Shown: positions 1-8,645 of the stretch, piece by piece
Numbering within the stretch: the stretch's first letter is position 1
Layout of the letters: every line of letters begins with the position of its first letter
Assembly: GCF_017875735.1 (NCBI RefSeq)
Contig: NZ_JAGGMZ010000001.1
Location: 3,782,001-3,846,000, forward strand
DNA length: 64,000 bases
Origin: Arthrobacter sp. CAN_C5
Lineage (GTDB): Bacteria > Actinomycetota > Actinomycetes > Actinomycetales > Micrococcaceae
Direction: 5' to 3'
Position numbers and translations under genes: made by a program
The notes under the pieces: generated by a model
Seen by the model: the letters and a program-made list of their open reading frames with translations, nothing else
Database searches by the model: none
Told to the model about the DNA's origin: nothing

Positions 1-86
1 CGGCTCCACTGGTCCTCTGACGTTGCCAGGAGGGTCGGATCCGGGGCGGCGGGGCCGTCCGGTGGCGCCTGATCGTGGGTGGTCAC
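1..86 (-). CDS. PH-domain membrane protein (YdbT-like), N-terminal fragment
   Basis: A reading frame opens with GTG at 86 and runs off the left edge of the window, giving 28 residues. The GTG overlaps the TGA stop of the preceding PH-domain gene as GTGA, the same coupling used throughout this operon. The fragment is Pro/Asp-rich and ends just as a Trp-Ser-Arg appears. Longer YdbT-type proteins often show a Trp-Arg-Leu-His-Pro start at this point. Paired YdbS/YdbT PH-domain genes are common in Gram-positive bacteria. The identity is inferred from position and this short match; too little is visible for a domain call. Confidence 0.5.
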   Translation of the reverse strand, partial: MTTHDQAPPDGPAAPDPTLLATSEDQWS

Positions 87-598
87 AGTCCGGCCAGCTT
101 CGCCTCACCGCGGGCAGACAGTTGCTCCCGGAGGCGGGCGCCCTCGTCGCCTGGCAGCCCCGGAATGGAGGCGTTGGTGCCCGGGGAGGCGGTGTGCAGC
201 TTCAGGCTGCACAGACCGAAGGCCCGGTCGATCGGACCTACGGCAACGTCGACGTACTGCATCCGGCCGTACGGCACCACCATGGTGCGCTGGTAGAAGA
301 CACCGGTGCGGATCAAAAGATCCTCATTGCGTTCCGCGTAGCCGATCGCGGCGACCTGGCGGGGAATGAGGACTCCGCGCCACACAGAGACCACCAGGGT
401 GATGATCGGCAGGGCCCAGGCAACCCACAGCGGCGGGAAACCCCACCAGACGTCGGTGAGGACCAGGATCAGGGGAATGCTGAAGATCGCGAGGTTGATG
501 ACCGTGCCAACCACCCAGCCGAGCAGCCGGACCGTCAGATACTTCGGCGATACCCGCTTCCACTCCAGCCCATCCGGGTCAATTGGTTCCTTACGCAT
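83..598 (-). CDS. PH domain-containing membrane protein (YdbS-like, bPH2)
   Basis: This is a 171-residue protein with two adjacent hydrophobic segments (about residues 25-50 and 50-70) followed by a bacterial PH (DUF304/bPH2) domain. The domain shows the typical run Arg-Val-Gly/Ala-x-Gly-Tyr-x-Glu-Arg-Asn-Glu-Asp-Leu-Leu and Val-Pro-Tyr-Gly-Arg-Met-Gln-Tyr-Val. An earlier ATG exists at 613, but the GAGGGGGAG ribosome site lies between the two ATGs, so 598 is chosen. That ATG overlaps the DUF3180 stop by 8 bases, so the gene is the translationally coupled tail of the folate operon. Its biochemical role is unknown; related proteins are membrane stress factors. Confidence 0.85.
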   Translation of the reverse strand: MRKEPIDPDGLEWKRVSPKYLTVRLLGWVVGTVINLAIFSIPLILVLTDVWWGFPPLWVAWALPIITLVVSVWRGVLIPRQVAAIGYAERNEDLLIRTGVFYQRTMVVPYGRMQYVDVAVGPIDRAFGLCSLKLHTASPGTNASIPGLPGDEGARLREQLSARGEAKLAGL

Positions 599-1088
599 AC
601 TCCCCCTCGTCATTCCGCCTACCGTTGCGGTCGAGACCGTCCGCTTCGTCGTCGGGCGGGAGCCGGCAGAATCCCTGCACCACCAGACCGACGACGATCA
701 TCACGATACCGCTACCAGCCAGCACGAGGGTCCCCCACAGCGACCCGGTGACACCGCGCACCGCTACCAGTGAGAGCTGGTCCACCAGGATGCCCAGGTG
801 CCACCCCGTGTTCAGCGCGCCCGCGTAGGCGGTGGCCTGCGCCAGGACGACTGTGCGGGCGGCGAGGATCGGGTTGAGCACACGGTCGCGTCGGCCGTTG
901 CGCCAGCGCAGCACCCGGAAGCCAAAGATCAGCGTGATGGTCAGGATGGCCGCGACCGTCAGCAGTGAGCTCAGGTGGAGGGTCGGCGGCGGGAAACCGT
1001 TGCGGTTGGCCCACCAGTTCACCACCCAGCCGGCGATCGCTGCGACCACACCGAAGCCGGCCAGCCAGCTGAACTTTACAGTGCCCAC
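591..1088 (-). CDS. DUF3180 family membrane protein
   Basis: This 165-residue integral membrane protein has about four hydrophobic helices, beginning with a Trp-rich helix (residues 5-25) and ending with a short acidic, Arg-rich tail. The GTG start at 1088 overlaps the end of folK by 13 bases. A longer open frame upstream is only a shadow of folK and folB. DUF3180 follows folK in many actinobacteria, and the order here is folE-folP-folB-folK-DUF3180-PH-PH. No catalytic motif is visible and no function is established. The conserved link to folate synthesis and the PH proteins is the only clue to its job. Confidence 0.85.
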   Translation of the reverse strand: MGTVKFSWLAGFGVVAAIAGWVVNWWANRNGFPPPTLHLSSLLTVAAILTITLIFGFRVLRWRNGRRDRVLNPILAARTVVLAQATAYAGALNTGWHLGILVDQLSLVAVRGVTGSLWGTLVLAGSGIVMIVVGLVVQGFCRLPPDDEADGLDRNGRRNDEGEYA

Positions 1089-1588
1089 GGCGTATCGGCC
1101 CCCTCGTAGGGCCGGATTTCCGCGTGGTCGGCGGTACCGCCGACCAGTTCGGTCACCAGCCGTCCGCCGAGCCGCGCCGTGGAGTCCATCCACGCCCACG
1201 GCTGCAGGACGAAGGCACGCTCGGCTGCCCTGGGGTGAGGGAGGGTGAGGAGTTCGTCGTCGGACGTGTAGTCGCCGAAGGTGATGATGTCCACGTCGAG
1301 CGTACGTGGGCCCCACCGGACGTCCCGGGTCCGGTGGTGTAAATTCTCGACGGCCTGGCAGTGGGCAAGAAACTCGTAGGGGCTGAGGTCGGTTTCGACC
1401 TCGATCACCATGTTGAGGTAGTCGGGCTGTTCCGGGCCGCCAACAGCGGTGGACCGTACCACCGGTGAGACTTCGCGCAGCCGGACCCGCGGGTTGTCCA
1501 CGAGGTCCGCGACGGCGAGGGACAGGGTGCCATGGCTGTCGCCGAGGTTGCTCCCCAGCGCCAGCACTGACCGCACCCTGTCGGTCAC
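1076..1588 (-). CDS. folK: 2-amino-4-hydroxy-6-hydroxymethyldihydropteridine diphosphokinase
   Basis: This 170-residue enzyme transfers pyrophosphate from ATP to 6-hydroxymethyl-7,8-dihydropterin, the step before dihydropteroate synthase. The N-terminus has the nucleotide-binding ALGSNLGD run. The HPPK signature Arg-Trp-Gly-Pro-Arg-Thr-Leu-Asp-Val-Asp-Ile-Ile is intact at about residues 91-102, followed by the LTLPHPR motif. The start is GTG at 1588, overlapping the folB stop as GTGA. Length and motifs are normal for the family. It is translated from the minus-strand folate operon and probably coupled to folB on one side and DUF3180 on the other. Confidence 0.97.
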   Translation of the reverse strand: MTDRVRSVLALGSNLGDSHGTLSLAVADLVDNPRVRLREVSPVVRSTAVGGPEQPDYLNMVIEVETDLSPYEFLAHCQAVENLHHRTRDVRWGPRTLDVDIITFGDYTSDDELLTLPHPRAAERAFVLQPWAWMDSTARLGGRLVTELVGGTADHAEIRPYEGADTPWAL

Positions 1589-1974
1589 AACGATCCCTGA
1601 CCGATCCGGGTGCGCACAATGGAGACGGAGACGTCCCCAAAGGGCACCGGGATGGGGGCCTTTGGCTTGTGCACGGTCACCTGGACCGATTCTGCCGGGA
1701 ACCCGGCGAGCAGGCCGGCCGCGATTCGATCGGCCAGCGCTTCGATGAGGTTCAACGGTTCACCGGTGACCGCTGCAACCACCTGCTCGGCCACGTCGCC
1801 GTAGTGGGCGGTCGCTTCCAGATTGTCGGTGGTTCCGGCTGCGCGGAGGTCCAGGTGCAGGACGACGTCGACGACGAACGGCTGGCCGTCCCGGCGCTCG
1901 GAATCGAATACGCCGTGGAAACCGACCGCAGTGATGCCGGTGATCGTGATGGTGTCCTGCTGGACGGTTGTCAT
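1585..1974 (-). CDS. folB: Dihydroneopterin aldolase
   Basis: This 129-residue protein converts 7,8-dihydroneopterin to 6-hydroxymethyl-dihydropterin and glycolaldehyde. Visible family features are Gly-Phe-His-Gly-Val-Phe near residues 18-23, Phe-Val-Val-Asp-Val-Val at 33-38, the Tyr-Gly-Asp-Val segment, Leu-Ile-Glu-Ala-Leu-Ala at about 76-81 and the Val-His-Lys-Pro-Lys-Ala-Pro-Ile stretch near the C-terminus that includes the conserved active-site lysine. The ATG at 1974 lies 9 bases after the folP stop. The length is typical. It is followed directly by folK with a 4-base overlap. Confidence 0.96.
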   Translation of the reverse strand: MTTVQQDTITITGITAVGFHGVFDSERRDGQPFVVDVVLHLDLRAAGTTDNLEATAHYGDVAEQVVAAVTGEPLNLIEALADRIAAGLLAGFPAESVQVTVHKPKAPIPVPFGDVSVSIVRTRIGQGSL

Positions 1975-1983
1975 TGGCCCGGC

Positions 1984-2889
1984 CTAGTCGGTCCACGCGG
2001 CGGAAACCTTGACGGCATCCAGGTTGGGGCCGACGTCGTGCACCCGGACCCCCCACGCGCCCGCGGCTGCCGCGAGAGCGGAGACGGCAACGGTCGCCGA
2101 ATCGCGTTCCTGGGGTGCTGCGGCCTTTCCAGCCGAGGTGAGCAGCGTGCCGAGGAAGCGTTTGCGAGACGCCCCGATCAGGACCCGGTGGCCCAGCGCC
2201 GTGAACCGGTCCACGGCGCGCAGAATCGCCCAGTTGTGCTCCTCGTTCTTCGCAAAACCCAGACCGGGGTCGAGGATGATCATCCCGGGATCCACTCCGG
2301 CCTCGACAAAAGCATCCCGGACCGTCATCAGTTCGGCGATAACCTCGTCCACTACCTCCCCGTACTGGGCGAGTGAACCCATGGTCGCTGCGGTGCCTCG
2401 ACGGTGCAGCAGCACGTACGGGACGTTGCGTTCGGCGATCAGGGTGGGCATGGCCGGGTCGTAGTCCAGGCCGGACACGTCATTGACCAGGGCGGCCCCG
2501 GCGTCCAGCGCCCTGGCTGCGGTCGAGGCGTGCATGGTGTCCACGCTGATGAGTGCTCCCGCCTTCACCAGTGCAGCGACCACCGGCAGGATGCGCTGCT
2601 GTTCCTCGTCGGGGCTCGTCTGATCCGCGTTGGGTCGGGTCGATTCGCCGCCCACGTCAATGATGTCTGCGCCCGCGTAGTGCATCCGGAGGCCCTCGGA
2701 GATGGCATCGTCGGTGCTGGCGAAACGGCCGCCGTCGCTGAAGGAGTCGGGGGTGACATTCAGGACCCCCATGACCAGGGAACGGCCGGACGGAAGGTCT
2801 TTGAAGGTTTTCGCTACCTTCGAGACCCGCAGGACGGGAAGGGGGGAGGTGGCGGGCCCGGTTCCCGGCGCCGCTGCAAGTGAATCCAT
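1984..2889 (-). CDS. folP: Dihydropteroate synthase
   Basis: This 301-residue TIM-barrel enzyme condenses p-aminobenzoate with hydroxymethyl-dihydropterin pyrophosphate and is the sulfonamide target. Both family signatures are present: GVLNVTPDSFSDGG at residues 41-54 and DIIDVGGESTRP at about 75-86. Also present are SVDT, NDVSG, the DPGLGFAKN phosphate/pterin loop and GASRKRFLG. The ATG at 2889 lies 12 bases after the folE stop. The first 30 residues form an Ala/Pro-rich extension that is longer than in E. coli. No resistance-type insertion is obvious from the sequence alone. Confidence 0.97.
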   Translation of the reverse strand: MDSLAAAPGTGPATSPLPVLRVSKVAKTFKDLPSGRSLVMGVLNVTPDSFSDGGRFASTDDAISEGLRMHYAGADIIDVGGESTRPNADQTSPDEEQQRILPVVAALVKAGALISVDTMHASTAARALDAGAALVNDVSGLDYDPAMPTLIAERNVPYVLLHRRGTAATMGSLAQYGEVVDEVIAELMTVRDAFVEAGVDPGMIILDPGLGFAKNEEHNWAILRAVDRFTALGHRVLIGASRKRFLGTLLTSAGKAAAPQERDSATVAVSALAAAAGAWGVRVHDVGPNLDAVKVSAAWTD

Positions 2890-2901
2890 CGGTATGTGGT
2901 C

Positions 2902-3519
2902 CTATCTTCCGAGTATCAGGCTCATGGCTTCAGCGCGGGTGGCGGGGTCCCGCACCTGGCCGCGGACCGCCGACGTGACGGTCTTGGCGCCAGGTTTACG
3001 CACGCCGCGCATGGACATACACATGTGTTCGCATTCCACCACCACAATCGCACCCTTCGGTTGCAGGTGCGTCATGAGTGCCTCGACGATCTGGGTGGTG
3101 AGCCGCTCCTGCACCTGGGGGCGCCGGGCAAACACCTCCACCAGCCGGGCGAGCTTGCTCAGCCCGGTGACCCTACCCTCAGCCGAGGGGATGTACCCGA
3201 TGTGGGCTGAACCGTGGAACGGAACGAGGTGGTGTTCGCAGGTCGAGTAGAACGGGATGTCCTTCACCAGGACCAGCTCTTCATGGTCGATCTCGAAGGT
3301 GGTGGAAAGGATCTCCGCCGGGTCCTGATGCAGCCCGGCGAAGAACTCCGCATAGGCTTTCGCCACCCGTTTCGGGGTTTCCACCAGGCCGTCGCGGTCA
3401 GGGTCTTCACCGATGGCGGCAAGGATCTCGCGCACTGCGCGCTCGATTCTCGGTTGGTCCACCGGCGACCCAGCCGCTACGAGGGCCGCGGAGAATACTT
3501 CATCGTCAAAATCTGTCAC
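2902..3519 (-). CDS. folE: GTP cyclohydrolase I
   Basis: This 205-residue enzyme performs the first committed step of folate synthesis, turning GTP into dihydroneopterin triphosphate. Zinc ligands of the classical FolE type are all present: Cys94 and His97 in the STCEHH motif, and Cys167 in the HMCMSMRG motif. The substrate loop Gly-Val-Arg-Lys-Pro-Gly follows. GTG at 3519 is the start; its ribosome site is weak. The gene lies 35 bases after the ftsH stop and leads the fol gene run, so it is probably co-transcribed with ftsH or driven from that short gap. Confidence 0.97.
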   Translation of the reverse strand: MTDFDDEVFSAALVAAGSPVDQPRIERAVREILAAIGEDPDRDGLVETPKRVAKAYAEFFAGLHQDPAEILSTTFEIDHEELVLVKDIPFYSTCEHHLVPFHGSAHIGYIPSAEGRVTGLSKLARLVEVFARRPQVQERLTTQIVEALMTHLQPKGAIVVVECEHMCMSMRGVRKPGAKTVTSAVRGQVRDPATRAEAMSLILGR

Positions 3520-3554
3520 TGAAGTAATCCTACGCGTTGCCCCCGGTCCGCCCG

Positions 3555-5627
3555 TTAGGGGCGGGGTCCGCCGGCGCCCGTCCCACCGGTCGACGCGTCA
3601 CCGGTCTCGGGGGAAGGCAACTCTGATCCGTGGACATCAAAGTCGCCAACAAGCTGGGCGTCGGCTATCTGATCCTGCGGTGCCACAGTCTCCGGGGCTG
3701 GTTCCCCGGCTTCGCTGGCTTCCTGGCGCTCCTTCTTCGACACCACGGGCGGCAGGGCATGCACCGGGCGGGAATCCTTGGACAGCCAGACGTCGCGGAT
3801 ATCGCGTTTGCGGATCTCGGTGAAGACCTCGGCGATCTCGGCCTGGTTGAGGGTTTCCCGCTCCAGCAGTTCCAGCGCGACCCGGTCCAGCACGTCCCGG
3901 TTCTCGGTCAGGATCTCGTACGCCTCGTCGTGGGCGTTGTCGATCAGGCGGCGGATCTCCTCGTCGACGATGTAGGCGATATGGTCCGAGTAGTTCCGTT
4001 CGTGGCCCATGTCCCTGCCGAGGAAGGGCTCCCCGCTGCCCTGGCCCAACTTCACCGAGCCGATCCGCTCGCTCATTCCGTACTCGGTCACCATCTTCCG
4101 GGCGGTGGCGGTTGCCTTCTCAATGTCATTGGACGCACCGGTCGACGGGTCGTGGAACACGATCTCCTCGGCAACCCGCCCACCCATTGCGTACGCCAAC
4201 TGGTCCAGCAGTTCGTTGCGGGTGATTGAGTACTTGTCGTCGCTGGGCAGCACCATGGTGTAGCCCAGTGCCCGTCCACGCGGCAGGATGGTCACCTTGG
4301 TGACCGGCGACGTGTTGCGCAGGGCTGCGGCTACCAGTGCGTGCCCGCCCTCGTGATAGGCGGTGATCTTGCGTTCGAGTTCCTTCATCACCCGGCTGCG
4401 CTTCTGCGGACCCGCGATCACCCGGTCAATCGACTCATCGAGGGCTCGATCGTCAATCAGCTGCGCGTTGGAGCGTGCGGTCAGCAGGGCAGCCTCGTTG
4501 AGAACATTCGCCAGGTCGGCGCCCGTGAACCCGGGGGTCTTCTTGGCGACGGACCTCAGGTCCACTCCGGGCGCCATCGGCTTGCCCTTGGAGTGCACCG
4601 TCAAAATGTGCTCGCGGCCCAGCATGTCCGGTGCCTCGACGCCGATCTGCCGGTCGAATCTGCCGGGGCGCAGCAGCGCCGGGTCCAGGACGTCGGGCCG
4701 GTTGGTGGCGGCAATCAGGATCACATTGGAGGTGGCATCGAAACCGTCCATTTCGACGAGGAGCTGGTTCAGTGTCTGTTCACGCTCATCGTTGCCGCCA
4801 CCGACGCCTGCGCCACGATGGCGGCCGACGGCGTCGATTTCGTCGACAAAGATGATCGCCGGGGAGTTGGCCTTGGCCTGTTCAAACAGGTCACGGACAC
4901 GGGAAGCGCCCACGCCAACGAACATTTCGACGAAGTCGGAGCCGGAGATGGAGTAGAACGGCACCCCTGCCTCGCCAGCCACGGCCCGGGCCAGGAGGGT
5001 CTTGCCGGTCCCTGGTGGGCCGTACAGGAGGACGCCCTTCGGGATCTTGGCGCCGAGAGCCTGGAACTTCGCGGGTTCCTGCAGGAACTCCTTGATCTCG
5101 TGCAGTTCCTCGACCGCCTCGTCGGCACCGGCAACATCGTTGAAGGTGACCTGGGGCATGTCCTTGGACACGAGTTTCGCCTTGGACTTGCCGAACTGCA
5201 TCACCTTTGACCCGCCACCCTGCATACGGGAAAGCAGGAACCAGAAAATGGCACCGATGATCAGCAGCGGCAGCATCAGGCCGAGGAAACCGGTGAACCA
5301 GTTGCTTTCGGCAGGCTGGTCGGTGAAGCCGTCGACGTCGGAGGTGTTGATTGCTGCCACCACGTCTTCGGCCCGGGCGGTGCTGAAAAAGAACTGGACG
5401 CTCCGGCCCATGTCTTCGTAGTCCTCACGCAGGGTGAGGTCGACCCGCTGGTCGCCGTCGTAAATCTTCGCCTGTTCCACCTGGTTGTCATTCAGGAGGT
5501 CGAGGCCCACATTGGTATCCACCCGTGAGCTGCTGGTGCTGAACAGGTTGGGCAAAATGATCAGCAACGCCGCGACGGCGAGCACGATCCAAAAGATGGG
5601 CCCCTTGAAAAGGTTCTTAAATTTCAT
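3555..5627 (-). CDS. ftsH: ATP-dependent zinc metalloprotease FtsH
   Basis: This 690-residue membrane AAA+ protease degrades unassembled membrane and regulatory proteins. It has TM1 at residues 9-28, a periplasmic-side domain to about 110, TM2 at 112-133, Walker A GPPGTGKT at 203-210, Walker [11 protein letters not shown] at 258-267, the second region of homology with LRPGRFD near 319-325, and the HEGGH zinc site at 425-429. The C-terminus is a long acidic Pro/Gly-rich tail. The ATG at 5627 is chosen because related proteins begin here. A TTG at 5666 with an AGGAGGG upstream of the ATG would add 13 residues and cannot be excluded. Confidence 0.97.
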   Translation of the reverse strand: MKFKNLFKGPIFWIVLAVAALLIILPNLFSTSSSRVDTNVGLDLLNDNQVEQAKIYDGDQRVDLTLREDYEDMGRSVQFFFSTARAEDVVAAINTSDVDGFTDQPAESNWFTGFLGLMLPLLIIGAIFWFLLSRMQGGGSKVMQFGKSKAKLVSKDMPQVTFNDVAGADEAVEELHEIKEFLQEPAKFQALGAKIPKGVLLYGPPGTGKTLLARAVAGEAGVPFYSISGSDFVEMFVGVGASRVRDLFEQAKANSPAIIFVDEIDAVGRHRGAGVGGGNDEREQTLNQLLVEMDGFDATSNVILIAATNRPDVLDPALLRPGRFDRQIGVEAPDMLGREHILTVHSKGKPMAPGVDLRSVAKKTPGFTGADLANVLNEAALLTARSNAQLIDDRALDESIDRVIAGPQKRSRVMKELERKITAYHEGGHALVAAALRNTSPVTKVTILPRGRALGYTMVLPSDDKYSITRNELLDQLAYAMGGRVAEEIVFHDPSTGASNDIEKATATARKMVTEYGMSERIGSVKLGQGSGEPFLGRDMGHERNYSDHIAYIVDEEIRRLIDNAHDEAYEILTENRDVLDRVALELLERETLNQAEIAEVFTEIRKRDIRDVWLSKDSRPVHALPPVVSKKERQEASEAGEPAPETVAPQDQIADAQLVGDFDVHGSELPSPETGDASTGGTGAGGPRP

Positions 5628-5673
5628 TCGTCTCAGGGCTGCAGACCCTGTCCCTCCTGCTAACAAGCAATTC

Positions 5674-5721
5674 CTGCGGTGCTCGAATACTGCGGTGCTC
5701 AGTCACTGCGGTGTCGCGCGA
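5674..5721. repeat. Three tandem 16-bp repeats upstream of ftsH
   Basis: The octamer CTGCGGTG occurs at 5674, 5690 and 5706, exactly 16 bp apart. The first two units extend to CTGCGGTGCTC, and the rest of each unit is divergent. The array lies about 50-90 bp upstream of the ftsH start, in the ftsH-hpt gap, so it is placed in the ftsH leader or promoter. Regular spacing suggests a protein-binding array, but the period is 1.5 helical turns, so successive sites would face opposite sides of the DNA. Confidence 0.55.
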
Positions 5722-5782
5722 ACGGCGCAACAAAAGCTAGACAAAGCTTTACACTGTCTGCACTCAACCACGCACCAAATCA

Positions 5783-5801
5783 CCCATAAGTTCCCTATGG
5801 G
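5783..5801 (-). terminator. Small hairpin downstream of hpt
   Basis: CCCATA at 5783-5788 pairs with TATGGG at 5796-5801 around a 7-base loop. It lies about 40 bases after the hpt stop on the minus strand and before the ftsH promoter region. There is no clear U-run, so it is a weak terminator candidate and could equally be a small operator. The remainder of 5628-5842 also holds AAAGCTTT inside an AGACA/TGTCT dyad near 5739-5759, probably part of the ftsH promoter. Confidence 0.35.
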
Positions 5802-5842
5802 CGGACAGATTGGCCGGTAGCCGAACCGTCCAGCGGGTGGGC

Positions 5843-6394
5843 TTACTCGTAGACGTGCGGGGCGAGGGTGCCGATGAAGTCAAGGTTGCGGTACTTTTCG
5901 GCGAAGTCCAGGCCGTACCCGACCACGAACTCGTTAGGAATGTTGTAGCCAACATACTTCACGTCAATGCTGACCTTCGCGGCCTCGGGTTTCCGCAGCA
6001 GCGTGCAGATTTCCACTGAGGCCGGGCCCCGCGACTGAAGGTTGGATTTCAACCAGGACAGGGTCAGACCGGAGTCGATGATGTCTTCGACGATCAGCAC
6101 GTGCTTGCCCATGAGGTCCGTCTCGAGGTCCTTGAGGATGCGGACCACCCCTGAGGATTGCGTGCCCGAGCCGTAGGAGGACACCGCCATCCAATCCATC
6201 GTCACGTGGGAGTGCAGCGCCCGCGCCAGGTCCGCCATCACCATGACAGCGCCCTTCAGGACGCCGACAATCAGAAGGTCACGGCCGGCGTAATCCTTGT
6301 CGATCTGGGCCGCCAACTCGGCAACGCGCTGCTGGATTTCCTCTTTCGTGTAGAGAACATGCTTAAGGTCGTCCTGGACGTCCTGTGAATCCAC
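5843..6394 (-). CDS. hpt: Hypoxanthine phosphoribosyltransferase
   Basis: This 183-residue purine salvage enzyme makes IMP and GMP from hypoxanthine or guanine and PRPP. The PRPP-binding motif [13 protein letters not shown] is intact in the middle of the protein, preceded by the flexible-loop sequence around [11 protein letters not shown] and followed by Val-Gly-Tyr-Gly-Leu-Asp-Phe-Ala-Glu. The GTG at 6394 is chosen because an AGGAG sits 6 bases upstream and homologues start with Asp-Ser-x-Asp-Val-Gln. A TTG one codon earlier is also possible, and an ATG at 6475 would overlap tilS by 113 bases. With this start the tilS overlap is 32 bases. Confidence 0.95.
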   Translation of the reverse strand: MDSQDVQDDLKHVLYTKEEIQQRVAELAAQIDKDYAGRDLLIVGVLKGAVMVMADLARALHSHVTMDWMAVSSYGSGTQSSGVVRILKDLETDLMGKHVLIVEDIIDSGLTLSWLKSNLQSRGPASVEICTLLRKPEAAKVSIDVKYVGYNIPNEFVVGYGLDFAEKYRNLDFIGTLAPHVYE

Positions 6395-7478
6395 CAATTG
6401 CTCCTGAGGGTTTGGATGGGGCGGCGCCTGCGACTGAGGAGGGCGCGCGGTTGTTTCTAAAGACAAGACTGCCATAGCTTGGGTCCCCTTGGGGAACAGA
6501 TTTCCCGCGCACCTGGCGGTGCACGCTGACAAAGCCACCCAGCTGCACCGGCCCGGCGGAGCCGCGTCGCTCGAGCAGCGTCTCCGCGGCTCGGATCCGC
6601 TCGAAACTGGGCTGTTCGCCGCCCAGCCGGACTGCGGCGAGGGCCAGGATCCGTTGCCGCAGGGACGCGGGAAGGGACCGCAGTGCATCCTCGGGAAGGA
6701 GGAGGTCGGCGCCGTCCCTCACCTGGAGCTGCTCGAAGCTTTCCAGGCTCAGCCGGTCCAGGTAGTCGGCGTCCTGAGCCAGGATCCGGGACGTCCGGTA
6801 CAGCGCGCGTGCCACGCCGGGGCCCAACTGGTCTTCCAGATAGGGCAATACCTCGGTCCTGACCCGTGAGCGGGCGAAGAACGGATCGGAATTGGAAGGA
6901 TCCTGCCAGGGTTCGAGCCCCTCGAACCGGCAAATCTCGACTGTCTCTTCTCTCAGGAGCCCCAGGAAGGGCCGGAGGTAGATGCCCCGCTGGGCAGGCA
7001 TACCGGCGAGGGATCGGGTACCCGAACCGCGGGCCAGGCCCAGCAGTACCTGTTCCGCCTGGTCGTCGAGCGTGTGGCCGAGGAGCACCGCTAAGGCACC
7101 GGCCTCTTCTGCGGCGGTGTCGAGCGCCTCAAACCGGGCCGTCCGGGCCGCAGCCTCAGGGCCCATCCCGCGCTGGTCGACCGTGACCGCGCGGACGGTG
7201 ACCGGGTCGAGTCCCAGACTGGTAAGTTTCCGCGCGGCCTCAACGGCAACGTCGGCGCTCTCCGGGTGGAGTCCGTGGTCCACCACCACCGCGCCCACCC
7301 GGTATTCGCCGGATTTCGCAAGGTGGGCGGCAACCGACGCGAGCGCCAACGAGTCGGGGCCGCCGCTGCAGGCCACGAGCACAAGCGATCCCGGGGGTGT
7401 GTTGCTGGCCTCCAGCGCGCGCCTCAGCAGGTTCCGCGCATTGGCCACCACCGGGCTGAGCCGGGGCCGCCTAATCAC
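6363..7478 (-). CDS. tilS: tRNA(Ile)-lysidine synthase
   Basis: This 371-residue protein attaches lysine to C34 of tRNA-Ile(CAU), allowing AUA decoding. The PP-loop ATPase motif SGGPDS is at residues 38-43. It is followed by VVVDHGLH, the [22 protein letters not shown] tRNA/ATP region (quoted in parts: GHTLDDQAE and [10 protein letters not shown]), and the [10 protein letters not shown] motif. GTG at 7478 overlaps the stop of the upstream zinc-protease gene as GTGATTAG. The C-terminal end is Pro/Ser/Gly-rich and reads through the hpt start, so its last 10 or so residues may be dispensable. The tilS-hpt-ftsH order is widely conserved. Confidence 0.95.
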   Translation of the reverse strand: MIRRPRLSPVVANARNLLRRALEASNTPPGSLVLVACSGGPDSLALASVAAHLAKSGEYRVGAVVVDHGLHPESADVAVEAARKLTSLGLDPVTVRAVTVDQRGMGPEAAARTARFEALDTAAEEAGALAVLLGHTLDDQAEQVLLGLARGSGTRSLAGMPAQRGIYLRPFLGLLREETVEICRFEGLEPWQDPSNSDPFFARSRVRTEVLPYLEDQLGPGVARALYRTSRILAQDADYLDRLSLESFEQLQVRDGADLLLPEDALRSLPASLRQRILALAAVRLGGEQPSFERIRAAETLLERRGSAGPVQLGGFVSVHRQVRGKSVPQGDPSYGSLVFRNNRAPSSVAGAAPSKPSGAIGGFTGRPGRP

Positions 7479-8613
7479 TGCCGCGCAGTCCCATCCGCTG
7501 AATCCACTTGTCGGGGGCGTGGATTTCCTCCTCGGTGGGAAGGTGGTCGGCGCTGGCCCACACACTGTTGAACCCTTCCATCCCCACCCGGTCGACGACC
7601 CGGCGCACAAACCTTGCCCCGTCGCTGTATTGACGCATTTTGGCATCGAGCCCCAGGAGCCGCCGCAGGAATTTTTCCAGCGGCCCGCGGGACTTCCCCC
7701 GGGCATTGAACCGGCGGCGGATGGTCTTGACGCTGGGGACAATGCTGGCGTCGACGGCGTCCATCACCACGTTCGCATGCCCCTCAAGAAGGCTCATGAC
7801 GGCTGTGAGGTGGGACATCCTCGCCTTGTCCTGGGGGTCCTGGAGCAGGGAGAGTATTCTGTTGTCGTGCTCACCGGTTTTCGCCGGGCTGGCATCGGCC
7901 GATCCACCGGAGGCGGTCAGCCCCTTCGCGGCCTTCGCCAACCGCTCGGAGAGCCCATCCGCCTTGTCGAGGAGTCCCTCAGTCAGCTCGGAAATATGCG
8001 CGAGCATGTGGTCTTTCAGCCAGGGCGCGGCGGCGAACTGGACCCTGTGGGTCTGCTCATGCAGGCACACCCACAGGCGGAAGTCGGCTGGGTCAACGTT
8101 GAGCTCCCGCTCGATCGCAAGAATGTTCGGGGCCACCAGCATCAGGCGGCCGCCGGTGCCGTTCCTCGCGGGGCCGAAGGGATCGTACTGGCCGAGCACC
8201 TTGGATGAGAGGAACGCCAGGATGGCGCCGAACTGGGCCCCCGTGACTGTCCCACCCAGCGCTGCGCTGGCAGTAGTGAGCTGGTCCTTCCTGGTGCGTG
8301 CCAGGTGGTCCAGTGCCATCAGGGCCTGGAAGCTTTGGGTGTTGGCTTTGGCCCACGACGCCCTGTCAACGATCAGCAGGTCGGAGTCGCCCAGGTCCTT
8401 GGCCGCGTCAAGGCCGGTGATCTGGTGTACATACCCGATTGAAGCGTCTGCCGCTGCCCTCAGGTCCGCGACCACTGCCTCGATTTCCCGGGCGCTTACC
8501 TGCGGTCCCGCGGGGGTGAGCTTCGCTGCACTGGATGCCGCGAGATCCCAGTTGATCAGCTGTGGGGCTGGCTGTCGGACGGTGGATGAAAGGTTGCTCT
8601 CCATGGGGACCAT
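7471..8613 (-). CDS. Zinc-dependent metalloprotease, DUF2342 / F420-associated hydrolase family
   Basis: This 380-residue predicted zincin has an HEQTH motif at residues 185-189 within Trp-Val-Cys-Leu-His-Glu-Gln-Thr-His-Arg-Val-Gln-Phe, the hallmark of the actinobacterial DUF2342 family. No signal peptide is present, so it is cytoplasmic. The C-terminal region is helical with a WxR/K-rich end. Start candidates are ATG 8613 and ATG 8604; neither has a strong ribosome site. The gene sits between dacB and tilS, as in many actinobacteria, and overlaps tilS by 8 bases. Its substrate is unknown. Confidence 0.88.
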   Translation of the reverse strand: MVPMESNLSSTVRQPAPQLINWDLAASSAAKLTPAGPQVSAREIEAVVADLRAAADASIGYVHQITGLDAAKDLGDSDLLIVDRASWAKANTQSFQALMALDHLARTRKDQLTTASAALGGTVTGAQFGAILAFLSSKVLGQYDPFGPARNGTGGRLMLVAPNILAIERELNVDPADFRLWVCLHEQTHRVQFAAAPWLKDHMLAHISELTEGLLDKADGLSERLAKAAKGLTASGGSADASPAKTGEHDNRILSLLQDPQDKARMSHLTAVMSLLEGHANVVMDAVDASIVPSVKTIRRRFNARGKSRGPLEKFLRRLLGLDAKMRQYSDGARFVRRVVDRVGMEGFNSVWASADHLPTEEEIHAPDKWIQRMGLRGSD

Positions 8614-8645
8614 TCGATCACACTAGTCTGTGAGGAAAGCGGCAG

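Noticed and set aside
6395..6688. An N-terminal extension of hpt in the same open frame
   Set aside because: The extension is antisense-like, Ser/Pro/Arg-rich and overlaps tilS. An AGGAG site supports GTG 6394 and homologues start there.
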